From: Coxiellaceae bacterium
GTDB lineage: Bacteria; Pseudomonadota; Gammaproteobacteria; Coxiellales; Coxiellaceae
Length of the DNA stretch: 5,540 nt
Reading direction: 5' to 3'
Assembly: GCA_014238445.1 (NCBI GenBank)
Contig: JABABC010000217.1
Span: forward strand, 1 to 5,540
The notes below the pieces were generated by a model. It worked only from the letters and a program-made list of their open reading frames with translations, ran no database searches and had not been told where the DNA came from. This document shows, one piece after another, positions 1 to 5,540 of this stretch; positions within the stretch are counted from its first letter, which is position 1, and each line of letters starts with the position of its first letter. Made by a program: the position numbers and the translations under genes.

Positions 1-1594
1 AAAAATGTTTCTCCCACAAGTGGTCAAAAGTGCACGTGTTATGAAACAAGCCGTTGCTCACTTAGTGCCCTTCATCGAGGCTGAAAAATCATCCGCTCAG
101 AAACATAAAGGGATTATTATTATGGCCACTGTAAAAGGTGATGTCCATGACATTGGAAAAAACATTGTCGGCGTTGTTTTAGAATGTAACAACTATAAAG
201 TGATTGACCTAGGTGTTATGACACCGTGTGAAACCATTCTTAAAGCCGCTAAAGAACATAAAGCTGACATGATAGGATTGAGCGGTTTAATTACTCCATC
301 ACTTGATGAAATGTGCCATGTAGCTGCCGAAATGCAGCGACAAGGCTTCAATATTCCTTTATTGATTGGTGGTGCGACCACATCACGATTACACACCGCA
401 GTCAAAATTTCTCCTCACTATGACCATGCCTGCCTCTATATTAAAGATGCCTCGCGTGTCGTCCGTGCATGCAATGACCTACTCAACGAAGAAAAACGCG
501 ATGCCGTGCTAGAAGACATCCAAAATACCTACAACAGTTTACGACACCAGTATGAAAACCGCCATCAAGAAGCCCATCAACTCCCCTTAAAAGACGCCCG
601 TGCCAACCGTTTTAAAATTGACTGGGATCAGCACACACCACACAAACCCACCTGGATAGGCACACGCGTATTAGATAATATCGACGTTAACCCATTACGC
701 CAGTACATAGACTGGACACCTTTTTTTAAAGCGTGGTCATTAGCCGGATCATTTCCCAAATTATTATCCGATGACATCATTGGTGATGCTGCTACCGACT
801 TATTGAATGATGCTAATGCCATGCTGGACACACTCATCGATCGTTCACTGATTGAAGCGAAGGCTGTGTTTGGGTTTTTCCCCGCAAACAGCATTGATGA
901 TGACATTATGATATATGCTGACGAAGACCGTCAAACACCCATTGCTACTTTTTGCTGCATACGCCAACAAATGATACGTTCTAATGACAAAGCCCATTAT
1001 TCCATTGCTGACTTTATTGCACCCAAACACACTAACAAAAAGGATTATATCGGATTGTTTGCAGTGACGGCAGGCAGCGGCATCAAGCAGCTCTTACAGG
1101 ACTACGAGCAAAACAATGACAGTTATAACGTCATCCTCATCAAGGCCATTGCAGACCGTTTAGCCGAAGCCCTGGCTGAACACCTGCATGAACAAGTACG
1201 CCAACAACACTGGGGGTATGCCGCCGATGAATCTCTATCCAATCAAGAACTGATTCAAGAAGCCTATCATGGCATACGTCCCGCACCTGGCTACCCAGCG
1301 TGCCCTGACCACACCCATAAAACACTCTTATTTGATTTACTAAATGCCCAAGAAACCACAGGCATGACACTCACCGAAAGCTACGCCATGCTACCCGCAG
1401 CATCTGTCTCTGGATTTTATTTTTCACACCCAGAAGCTTGTTACTTTGGAACGGGTAAAATTGGTTTAGATCAAGTAACCTCAATTGCAGAACGGCAAAA
1501 TATTTCACTGAGCCAAGCTGAAAAAAATCTAGCCTCTATTTTAAATTACACCACTCAGCCAACTGAAAAGAAACCTTGCATCACTACACCATAA
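1..1594 (+). CDS. metH: Methionine synthase, cobalamin-dependent (MetH), C-terminal part; 5' end outside window
   Basis: Transfers a methyl group from 5-methyl-tetrahydrofolate through cobalamin to homocysteine, giving methionine in the cytoplasm. The frame is already open at base 2 (a Lys codon before the first ATG at 5), and the E. coli protein also reads K-M-F-L-P here, so this ATG is internal and the gene is cut by the window edge. About 530 residues are visible of some 1,200 usual in the family; the homocysteine and folate domains are missing. Numbering from the ATG at 5: the tail of the cap helix bundle is 1-35; the B12 domain is about 36-175, with KGDVHDIGKN holding the cobalt ligand His48, and Asp46 and Ser99 completing the ligand triad. 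The SAM-dependent reactivation domain is about 195-515, with IDWTPFF (Asp236), Glu388 and the SAM-binding RPAPGY (Arg425, Tyr430). All key residues of the visible domains are intact. The stop codon lies inside the 3' end of the convergent metF. Confidence 0.97.
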   Translation, partial: KMFLPQVVKSARVMKQAVAHLVPFIEAEKSSAQKHKGIIIMATVKGDVHDIGKNIVGVVLECNNYKVIDLGVMTPCETILKAAKEHKADMIGLSGLITPSLDEMCHVAAEMQRQGFNIPLLIGGATTSRLHTAVKISPHYDHACLYIKDASRVVRACNDLLNEEKRDAVLEDIQNTYNSLRHQYENRHQEAHQLPLKDARANRFKIDWDQHTPHKPTWIGTRVLDNIDVNPLRQYIDWTPFFKAWSLAGSFPKLLSDDIIGDAATDLLNDANAMLDTLIDRSLIEAKAVFGFFPANSIDDDIMIYADEDRQTPIATFCCIRQQMIRSNDKAHYSIADFIAPKHTNKKDYIGLFAVTAGSGIKQLLQDYEQNNDSYNVILIKAIADRLAEALAEHLHEQVRQQHWGYAADESLSNQELIQEAYHGIRPAPGYPACPDHTHKTLLFDLLNAQETTGMTLTESYAMLPAASVSGFYFSHPEACYFGTGKIGLDQVTSIAERQNISLSQAEKNLASILNYTTQPTEKKPCITTP

Positions 1595-2453
1595 CTTCTT
1601 CAGACTGCTGATAAGACACTACACCTAGGCGACCCAAAATCGTTTTAACCGCATGACTTTGATTTAAAGTATAAAAATGCAACTCTTTCACGCCCGTCTT
1701 TAATAACTGTTCACACAAGTGCGTCACAACATCCAAGCCTAGCTGATACTGCGATGTTGGATCATTAGCATAGGAATCCATCTGCTTCACTAACCAGCGA
1801 GGTATTTCAGCTTCACAACGCTTAGAGAAACGCTGTAATTTATCAAAATCCATAATCGGCATGATACCCGGAATAATGGGCATCGTAACTCCGTGTCGAG
1901 CTGCTAATGTCTGATAATGGTAAAAACTGTCTGCATTAAAAAAATATTGCGTCAAGGCACTGGTTGCGCCAGCATCTTGCTTCATCTTTAACGCCTGAAT
2001 GTCATCTAACAAGGTCATTGCTTCAGGGTGTGACTCGGGATACGCAGCCACACGCATCGTAAAAGCATTCCCATAACGCTGCTGAATGAACTCAACCAAA
2101 TCAGAAGCATAAGCCCACTCCGTCTGCCATAGCCCAGAACCTGAAGGACGATCACCGCGCAATACCACTAACTGCCTTACCTTCATTGATTGATAGCGAT
2201 CTAGTAATGCACATAATTCATCCCGTGATGCCGCCATACAAGAAATATGTGGTACCACAGGCACAGCAAGCTGTGCTTGCAATGCAGATACAGCCTGAGG
2301 GGTTGCTTGTTGCGTCGATCCGCCAGCCCCAAAGGTCACTGAGAAAAAATGCGGGTGAGCCGTTTGAAGCTCCAAAGCAACTTGCGTCAGCTCTGATAAC
2401 GCAACATCTGATCGAGGTGGAAAAAACTCAAAACTTAGCGCGATACTAGACAT
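1584..2453 (-). CDS. metF: Methylenetetrahydrofolate reductase (MetF)
   Basis: Cytoplasmic flavoenzyme that reduces 5,10-methylene-tetrahydrofolate to 5-methyl-tetrahydrofolate with NAD(P)H, supplying the methyl donor used by MetH. The 289-residue product forms one FAD-binding TIM barrel, close to the E. coli length of 296. Visible family marks are SFEFFPPR near the N-terminus with catalytic Glu9, PHISC at 68-72, LRGDRPSGSG with Asp101 (equivalent to the conserved flavin-contacting Asp120 of E. coli), AAYPESHPEA at 136-145, DAGATSALTQYFF with Gln169, IIPGIMPI at 193-200 and LHFYTLN at 258-264. The N-terminus is shorter than in E. coli, starting just before the first strand. The ATG at 2453 is preceded by AAAGGGA about 7 nt upstream, a moderate ribosome binding site. 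The gene is convergent with metH and their 3' ends overlap by 11 bp, so no terminator fits between them. No MetJ-like or MetR-like operator was recognised upstream. Confidence 0.97.
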   Translation of the reverse strand: MSSIALSFEFFPPRSDVALSELTQVALELQTAHPHFFSVTFGAGGSTQQATPQAVSALQAQLAVPVVPHISCMAASRDELCALLDRYQSMKVRQLVVLRGDRPSGSGLWQTEWAYASDLVEFIQQRYGNAFTMRVAAYPESHPEAMTLLDDIQALKMKQDAGATSALTQYFFNADSFYHYQTLAARHGVTMPIIPGIMPIMDFDKLQRFSKRCEAEIPRWLVKQMDSYANDPTSQYQLGLDVVTHLCEQLLKTGVKELHFYTLNQSHAVKTILGRLGVVSYQQSEEVMV

Positions 2454-2587
2454 CTAAAATTCCCTTTAACTTATAATCTTTCAATAGCTTATCTGAAAAC
2501 CCTAATAACAATCAATGACCAACAACAACACCTCTAAAATACCGCCATGACCGCCACAAATAACTAGTATTTAGTTAGCAACCTCTC

Positions 2588-2593
2588 TACAAT
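2588..2593 (+). promoter_or_regulatory. Possible -10 element of the PfkB kinase gene
   Basis: TACAAT matches five of six positions of the sigma-70 -10 consensus and would start a transcript near 2600, giving a leader of about 40 nt before the GTG at 2639. No convincing -35 hexamer lies at the right distance, so this is a weak prediction. The region 2454-2638 must hold divergent promoters for metF and the kinase, but it is AT-rich and several other hexamers are nearly as good. Confidence 0.25.
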
Positions 2594-2626
2594 ATCGAGT
2601 TTTTGAGCTGCCAAATAATCAACCAT

Positions 2627-2630
2627 GAGG
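2627..2630 (+). promoter_or_regulatory. Ribosome binding site that favours the GTG start at 2639
   Basis: GAGG (within ATGAGGACGG) sits 8 nt before GTG at 2639-2641. The longer frame beginning with TTG at 2603 has no purine-rich site before it; the preceding bases are ATATCGAGTTT. The family usually begins with a short M-x-x-Y-D-V-x-G-I-G-N-A-L sequence, which matches the GTG start (MTYDVYGIGNALLD). Confidence 0.7.
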
Positions 2631-2638
2631 ACGGACTT

Positions 2639-3655
2639 GTGACCTACGACGTTTACGGCATAGGAAATGCCTTGCTCGATATTCAACTGGATGTGAATGA
2701 AGAATTTTTAACGCAGAATGACCTCCCTAAAGGCGTCATGACGTATGTTTCTCAAGCACGACAAACTGACCTCATCAACCTCATTGGCTCTGACAAGATT
2801 CGTCAAGTCTCGTCTGGTGGTTCCGTCGCGAATAGCATGATTGTTCTGCAGCACTTTGGCGGAAAAGGCTTTTTTAGCTGCAAAATTGCTTATGATGAAG
2901 CCGGCACGCAATATTACGACGAACTCAAATCAGCAGGCTTAAACACCAACTACGATCATCAAACACGCCCAGCAGGCGAAACAGGTCGCTGCTTAGTTAA
3001 AATCACACCCGATGCTGATCGTACCATGAGCACCAACTTAGGCATCAGTGAATCCTTATCAGAGTCTGAACTACACCTGGATGCACTCAAGCAATCCACC
3101 TACCTGTATTTAGAAGGCTACTTAACCACCTCACCACTAGGACACCAAGCGGCACTAACAGCCAAACGTTTAGCCGAAATACACGGTGTTAAAACGGCCA
3201 TTACTTTTTCAGATCCAGCGATTGTGTCACAGTTTAAAGCGCAATTTCATGAACTCATCGACAATGGCGTTGATCTGGTATTTTGTAATGAAAGTGAAGC
3301 CAAAGAATTCACTGAATGCACATCACTGCCCGAAGCAATTGAACAACTTAAAACCATTGCTAAGACCTTTGTCATCACCATCGGACCACAAGGCTCACTG
3401 GTCTATAACGGCAACGAACTCATCACCGTGCCTGCGACAGAAGAAAAACCGATTGATACCCTTGGCGCAGGTGACATGTATGCTGGCGCCTTTCTCTACG
3501 GCATCACAAACGGACTCTCGTGGCAACAAGCCGGTCAACTAGCCAATCTCACGTCCTCTAAGGTCGTCACTATTTATGGCCCACGAGTTAGTCAAGCAGA
3601 TACCGTGGCTTTAAAAGATGAACTACAGGCTATTCAAGCGGCCCTGCAACCATAA
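2639..3655 (+). CDS. PfkB-family kinase, adenosine kinase-like
   Basis: Predicted cytoplasmic ATP-dependent kinase of the ribokinase/PfkB superfamily, which phosphorylates a hydroxymethyl group of a sugar or nucleoside. From the GTG start the product has 338 residues, typical for the family. The N-terminal strand reads YGIGNALLDI (6-15). GGSVANSM at 60-67 is the first PfkB signature region, contributing to substrate binding. NESE at 217-220 is the NxxE motif linked to Mg/phosphate handling. DTLGAGDMYAGAF at 273-285 is the second signature, with the anion hole (GAGD) and catalytic base Asp279. The overall pattern resembles proteins annotated as adenosine kinase in proteobacteria, but the substrate cannot be read from motifs alone; ribokinase-like or other sugar specificity remains possible. 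A 350-residue version from TTG at 2603 is open but lacks a ribosome binding site. The gene stands alone, divergent from metF, and is followed 6 bp after its stop by a long stem-loop. Confidence 0.9.
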   Translation: MTYDVYGIGNALLDIQLDVNEEFLTQNDLPKGVMTYVSQARQTDLINLIGSDKIRQVSSGGSVANSMIVLQHFGGKGFFSCKIAYDEAGTQYYDELKSAGLNTNYDHQTRPAGETGRCLVKITPDADRTMSTNLGISESLSESELHLDALKQSTYLYLEGYLTTSPLGHQAALTAKRLAEIHGVKTAITFSDPAIVSQFKAQFHELIDNGVDLVFCNESEAKEFTECTSLPEAIEQLKTIAKTFVITIGPQGSLVYNGNELITVPATEEKPIDTLGAGDMYAGAFLYGITNGLSWQQAGQLANLTSSKVVTIYGPRVSQADTVALKDELQAIQAALQP

Positions 3656-3851
3656 GCACCACCAGCCCCTTAAACATGATAGGCATATTTAAGGGGTTGG
3701 CATCACTCAATACACTGACGGACCGACCATCTTCACCCCGCTCAATAGCATCCATATAATATTCATGCGACAAAAATAAAGACCATAGCGCATAACACGA
3801 TTCAGACTGTAAAAATGCATGACATCGCTCATCTAACTCGCTAGGTTTCAC
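3630..3851 (-). CDS. Doubtful small ORF, 73 residues, no recognised family
   Basis: A GTG-initiated frame with a modest purine-rich stretch (AGGGTGG) immediately before it, arguably too close to act as a ribosome binding site. The predicted product begins with a charged helix-like stretch (KPSELDERCHAF), has aromatic residues in its middle (YALWSLFL, HEYYMD) and ends with a hydrophobic run (IMFKGLVVLMV, about 58-68). I do not recognise it. Against it: the 3' end overlaps the end of the kinase gene by 26 bp on the opposite strand, and its last third lies on a 13-bp stem-loop whose base pairing explains the sequence equally well. For it: composition looks fairly protein-like and the frame fills most of an otherwise empty gap. 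It could be a real small gene, a remnant of a longer one, or chance. Confidence 0.25.
   Translation of the reverse strand: MKPSELDERCHAFLQSESCYALWSLFLSHEYYMDAIERGEDGRSVSVLSDANPLNMPIMFKGLVVLMVAGPLE
3662..3700 (+). terminator. Long stem-loop after the kinase gene, possible terminator or 3'-end stabiliser
   Basis: CCAGCCCCTTAAA (3662-3674) pairs with TTTAAGGGGTTGG (3688-3700): 13 pairs including one G-T, around a 13-nt loop. It begins 6 bp after the kinase stop, the usual place for a terminator. No T tract follows on either strand, so it is not a canonical intrinsic terminator; it may protect the 3' end or act with other factors. Confidence 0.4.
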
Positions 3852-3904
3852 CCACCCTAGCTAGAACAGTCACTCTCATCTCATCACTCGAGAATCCCAT
3901 TCGC

Positions 3905-3933
3905 AATAAGAAACAAACTGCCACCAAATGGCA
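3905..3933 (-). terminator. Weak candidate terminator of the MFS transporter gene
   Basis: Immediately after the transporter stop, the minus strand reads TGCCA-TTTGG-TGGCA followed by GTTTGTTTCTTATT. The stem has only five pairs and the T tract is interrupted, so termination would be inefficient. Its position directly at the gene end is the main support. Confidence 0.3.
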
Positions 3934-5226
3934 TTAATGTGACGAAACCCTATGCAAATCCATTGACCTGGTTTCTGGCATCTTCAGCAATACAATCATA
4001 ATGCAACAAGAGGCAATAACTAAATACCAACAAGGAGCTAGTGCATGGCCAGTCACACTAATTAAATACGTGGACAGTAATGGTGTTGTTCCACCCATTA
4101 ACGCATTACCCACATTATAACCAAACGATACCCCACTATAACGATGCTCTGTTGGAAACAACTCACTGATTGTCGTTATAAAAGGTGGCGTACACGCTGA
4201 TACCATTAACATCATCAATACCGCAGCAGTGATCATCTCCGCCAGATGGTGCGAACCTAACATCAAAAACAAAGGATAACTGAACACAGCCAGCGCTATA
4301 ACACCGGTTATTAATACAGGCTTTCGACCTACACCATCAGACAGCCACCCCCAGAATGGCGCACTATAAGCATAAGCAAACGCGGCACAACTGGTAATAA
4401 CCATCGCAGTATGATCCGCCGTACCTAATATAGTGATCAAGTAGTTTGGTAAAAAAGCAGCGTTTAAATAATACGCAATCCCTAAGTAGCCTGTGAGAAA
4501 AAATACAATAGTAATCGCCCAGGGATGCGACTTTAACGCGCCTCGCATCGGCGTTCGATCGACATGCTTTTCTTGAGACAAAGCCTCAAAAAACGGTGAC
4601 TCCTTCATCCGTGACTGAAACAATAAAGCTAACACCGTTAACACAGAACCTATCCAATACGGGATACGCCACCCAAAACTTAACATCTGCTCGTGCGACA
4701 AGTGATTAATTAATACAGTTGCCAATAAGGAACTTAACAACACACCATTCCCAGAAATAAACGTTGCTATAGACGTATATAAACCACGATAACGCTGATC
4801 GGATTGCTCAATCAACATCACAATAACCCCTGTCTGCTCACCGCCCACAGAAAATCCCTGCAGCATACGCGCCAACAATAAAAGGATAGGTGCTGCAATA
4901 CCGATTTGCTGGTAGGTAGGCAGGCAACTCGTCATCAGGATTGAAACACCCATGCAGGCTACTGTCAGCATAATGGTTTTTTTACGGCCAATACGATCAC
5001 CCAATTGCCCAAAGACAATCCCCCCAATAGGGCGCATCAGATAACCTACAGCAAATACAGCAAACGTTTCTAATAAGCCAGCTAACCCTTGCTGGGGTGG
5101 AAAAAATAATTGAGAAATATACGAAGCAATATAGATGTAAATTGAAAAATCAAACCACTCAATCAATGTGGCAAACGCTGCACTTAAAATAGTTTTCATC
5201 GATACGGGAGTGACCTGAGTCGTCAT
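3934..5226 (-). CDS. MFS transporter, metabolite:H+ symporter (MHS/ProP-like) type
   Basis: Predicted inner-membrane proton-coupled uptake system with 12 transmembrane helices. From ATG 5226 the product has 430 residues, in the usual range. Helix 1 carries LIEWFDFSIYIY (21-32), typical of the MHS group (ProP, KgtP, ShiA). The helix 2-3 loop has GQLGDRIGRKK (73-83), the MFS motif A, and its second-half copy is GWLSDGVGRKP (293-303). QGFSVGGEQTG (123-133) lies in helix 4, and YNVGNALMGGTTP (370-382) in helix 11 matches the family's late glycine-rich helix. A hydrophilic central loop spans about 205-235. The substrate is unknown; proline/betaine, dicarboxylates, or other small organic acids are all found in this group. 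The frame extends upstream to a GTG at 5319 (461 residues), but that start lies upstream of the predicted promoter, whereas ATG 5226 has AAGGTG six bases before it. It appears to be a single-gene unit. Confidence 0.93.
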   Translation of the reverse strand: MTTQVTPVSMKTILSAAFATLIEWFDFSIYIYIASYISQLFFPPQQGLAGLLETFAVFAVGYLMRPIGGIVFGQLGDRIGRKKTIMLTVACMGVSILMTSCLPTYQQIGIAAPILLLLARMLQGFSVGGEQTGVIVMLIEQSDQRYRGLYTSIATFISGNGVLLSSLLATVLINHLSHEQMLSFGWRIPYWIGSVLTVLALLFQSRMKESPFFEALSQEKHVDRTPMRGALKSHPWAITIVFFLTGYLGIAYYLNAAFLPNYLITILGTADHTAMVITSCAAFAYAYSAPFWGWLSDGVGRKPVLITGVIALAVFSYPLFLMLGSHHLAEMITAAVLMMLMVSACTPPFITTISELFPTEHRYSGVSFGYNVGNALMGGTTPLLSTYLISVTGHALAPCWYLVIASCCIMIVLLKMPETRSMDLHRVSSH

Positions 5227-5232
5227 CAAAAG

Positions 5233-5238
5233 CACCTT
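5233..5238 (-). promoter_or_regulatory. Ribosome binding site of the MFS transporter gene
   Basis: The minus strand reads AAGGTG followed by six bases (CTTTTG) and then ATG at 5226. This one-mismatch Shine-Dalgarno sequence decides for the 430-residue start over the GTG at 5319. Confidence 0.65.
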
Positions 5239-5273
5239 GCTGGGTGAAAAGAAGCCCAACCGTACTGGAATAG

Positions 5274-5303
5274 ATAATAACATGCAAATTAATGCGTTGT
5301 TAA
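5274..5303 (-). promoter_or_regulatory. Candidate sigma-70 promoter of the MFS transporter gene
   Basis: On the minus strand TTAACA (5303-5298) and TATTAT (5279-5274) are separated by 18 bp; each matches the -35 and -10 consensus at five of six positions. Transcription would begin near 5267, leaving a leader of about 40 nt before ATG 5226. The site lies between the transporter start and the repeat region, whose minus-strand terminator would shield it from upstream transcription. Confidence 0.5.
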
Positions 5304-5376
5304 AAATATAACCAGGCACGCTCTATACATAACCAGATATAAGATTTGCCTCTCGGAGGTTCTCATCCTACGGGCG

Positions 5377-5409
5377 AAAAAAAAGCTCACACTGTGAGCT
5401 TTTCTCTTT
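5377..5409. terminator. Strong bidirectional intrinsic terminator inside the repeat unit
   Basis: AAAAGCTCACA (5381-5391) and TGTGAGCTTTT (5393-5403) form a perfect inverted repeat around one central base. On the minus strand the hairpin is followed by eight T (opposite A 5377-5384), a canonical intrinsic terminator. On the plus strand it is followed by TTTTCTCTTT, also usable. It would stop minus-strand transcription coming from the repeat before the transporter promoter. Confidence 0.75.
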
Positions 5410-5437
5410 GGGTGGCGCGCCCGGCAGGGTTGACTCA

Positions 5438-5451
5438 GGGCATCCATGCCC
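5438..5451. other. Inverted repeat GGGCAT-CC-ATGCCC
   Basis: Six-base arms around a 2-base centre. As minus-strand RNA, with the innermost pairs open, it would show GGA within CAUGGAUG near the loop. It is one of the structural modules of the 172-bp repeat unit. Confidence 0.6.
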
Positions 5452-5482
5452 TTCGCCCTTCGGGCCTTCGTTAACTACGGTC

Positions 5483-5506
5483 CACATTGGCAATCCTGCC
5501 AATGTG
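5483..5506. other. Perfect 10-bp hairpin with ATCC/GGAT loop
   Basis: CACATTGGCA (5483-5492) pairs fully with TGCCAATGTG (5497-5506) across a 4-base loop that reads GGAT on the minus strand. No T tract follows, so it is not a terminator; such a stable, uninterrupted stem suggests selection on RNA or DNA structure. Confidence 0.7.
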
Positions 5507-5540
5507 TCGAACACCCATTGAATGTCGGAGGTTCTCATCC

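Larger units (their letters stand above)
5353..5540. repeat. Repeat unit of 172 bp with start of a second copy; hairpin-rich, function unknown
   Basis: TCGGAGGTTCTCATCC occurs at 5353-5368 and again, identical, at 5525-5540, a spacing of 172 bp. The bases before the two copies differ (GCCTC versus TGAATG), so the left edge of the repeat is sharp at 5353; the right side runs off the window. The stretch 5401-5520 is about 58 percent GC by hand count against about 38 percent in 5221-5340. It contains a terminator-like palindrome (5381-5403), GGCGCGCC (5414-5421), an inverted repeat at 5438-5451, GCCC-TTC-GGGC (5455-5465) and a 10-bp hairpin (5483-5506). It may be the edge of a tandem array, one copy of a dispersed palindromic element, or an insert bounded by direct repeats. 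A 56-codon minus-strand frame (5368-5538) crosses the unit but also crosses the terminator, so I do not call it a gene. Confidence 0.7.

Noticed and set aside
193..1370. Four minus-strand ORFs inside metH (193-405, 628-906, 845-1030, 1140-1370)
   Set aside because: They lie opposite strongly conserved MetH coding sequence and show no recognisable protein features; they are frame shadows.
2186..2449. Plus-strand ORF of 87 residues opposite the start of metF
   Set aside because: It is antisense to conserved MetF sequence including FEFFPP and has no ribosome binding site or family signal.
2470..2475. TATAAG on the minus strand as -10 element of metF
   Set aside because: Transcription would start about 10 nt before the ATG, inside the likely ribosome binding site AAAGGGA, and no fitting -35 is present.
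2454..2638. SAM or cobalamin riboswitch or MetJ operator before metF
   Set aside because: No repeated AGACGTCT-like boxes and no conserved riboswitch core or extended pairing could be found in this AT-rich gap.
3186..3542. Plus-strand ORF of 118 residues in another frame of the kinase gene
   Set aside because: It overlaps the conserved kinase C-terminal half including the GAGD motif; low-complexity, shadow-like composition.
5501..5520. GTGTTCGACAC on the minus strand resembles a tRNA T-arm
   Set aside because: No acceptor, D or anticodon arms can be built around it; the neighbouring bases belong to the 10-bp hairpin.
5353..5540. CRISPR array or integron attC site
   Set aside because: Only two 16-bp matches 172 bp apart, no regular short spacers; no integrase and no paired attC core sites seen.

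Overview
The window looks like ordinary chromosomal DNA from a gammaproteobacterium of moderate GC content. The visible MetH part is close to the Escherichia coli type along its whole length (for example KGDVHDIGKN and RPAPGYPACP). The mix of methionine/folate genes, a PfkB kinase of the adenosine-kinase type and an MHS-type transporter would fit a Legionella/Coxiella-like lineage, but that placement is an inference, not something the sequence proves.

Layout, left to right. Positions 1-1594 (+) hold the C-terminal 530 residues of cobalamin-dependent methionine synthase (metH); the gene begins outside the window. Positions 1584-2453 (-) hold a complete methylenetetrahydrofolate reductase (metF), convergent with metH and overlapping its stop by 11 bp. 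After a 185-bp divergent intergenic region comes a PfkB-family sugar/nucleoside kinase (2639-3655, +), most likely starting at a GTG with a good ribosome binding site. Positions 3656-3933 hold a long stem-loop directly after the kinase stop, a doubtful small minus-strand ORF and a weak minus-strand terminator. Positions 3934-5226 (-) hold a 12-helix MFS transporter of the metabolite:H+ symporter type, with a recognisable promoter upstream. Positions 5353-5540 are GC-rich, rich in inverted repeats, and carry the same 16-bp sequence at each end at a spacing of 172 bp, which suggests the edge of a repeat array or a repeat-bounded element.

How the genes fit together: MetF makes 5-methyl-tetrahydrofolate and MetH uses it to methylate homocysteine, so the two convergent genes are consecutive steps of one pathway. 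The kinase may act in adenosine or other nucleoside/sugar salvage. Adenosine is a by-product of the SAM cycle, so a link to methionine metabolism is conceivable but not shown. The transporter has no evident link to the other genes.

The most unusual part is the right end. The 172-bp unit contains a near-perfect terminator-like palindrome with an 8-nt U tract on the minus strand and two more hairpins whose minus-strand loop regions contain GGA. Everything else is readily explained by known families.
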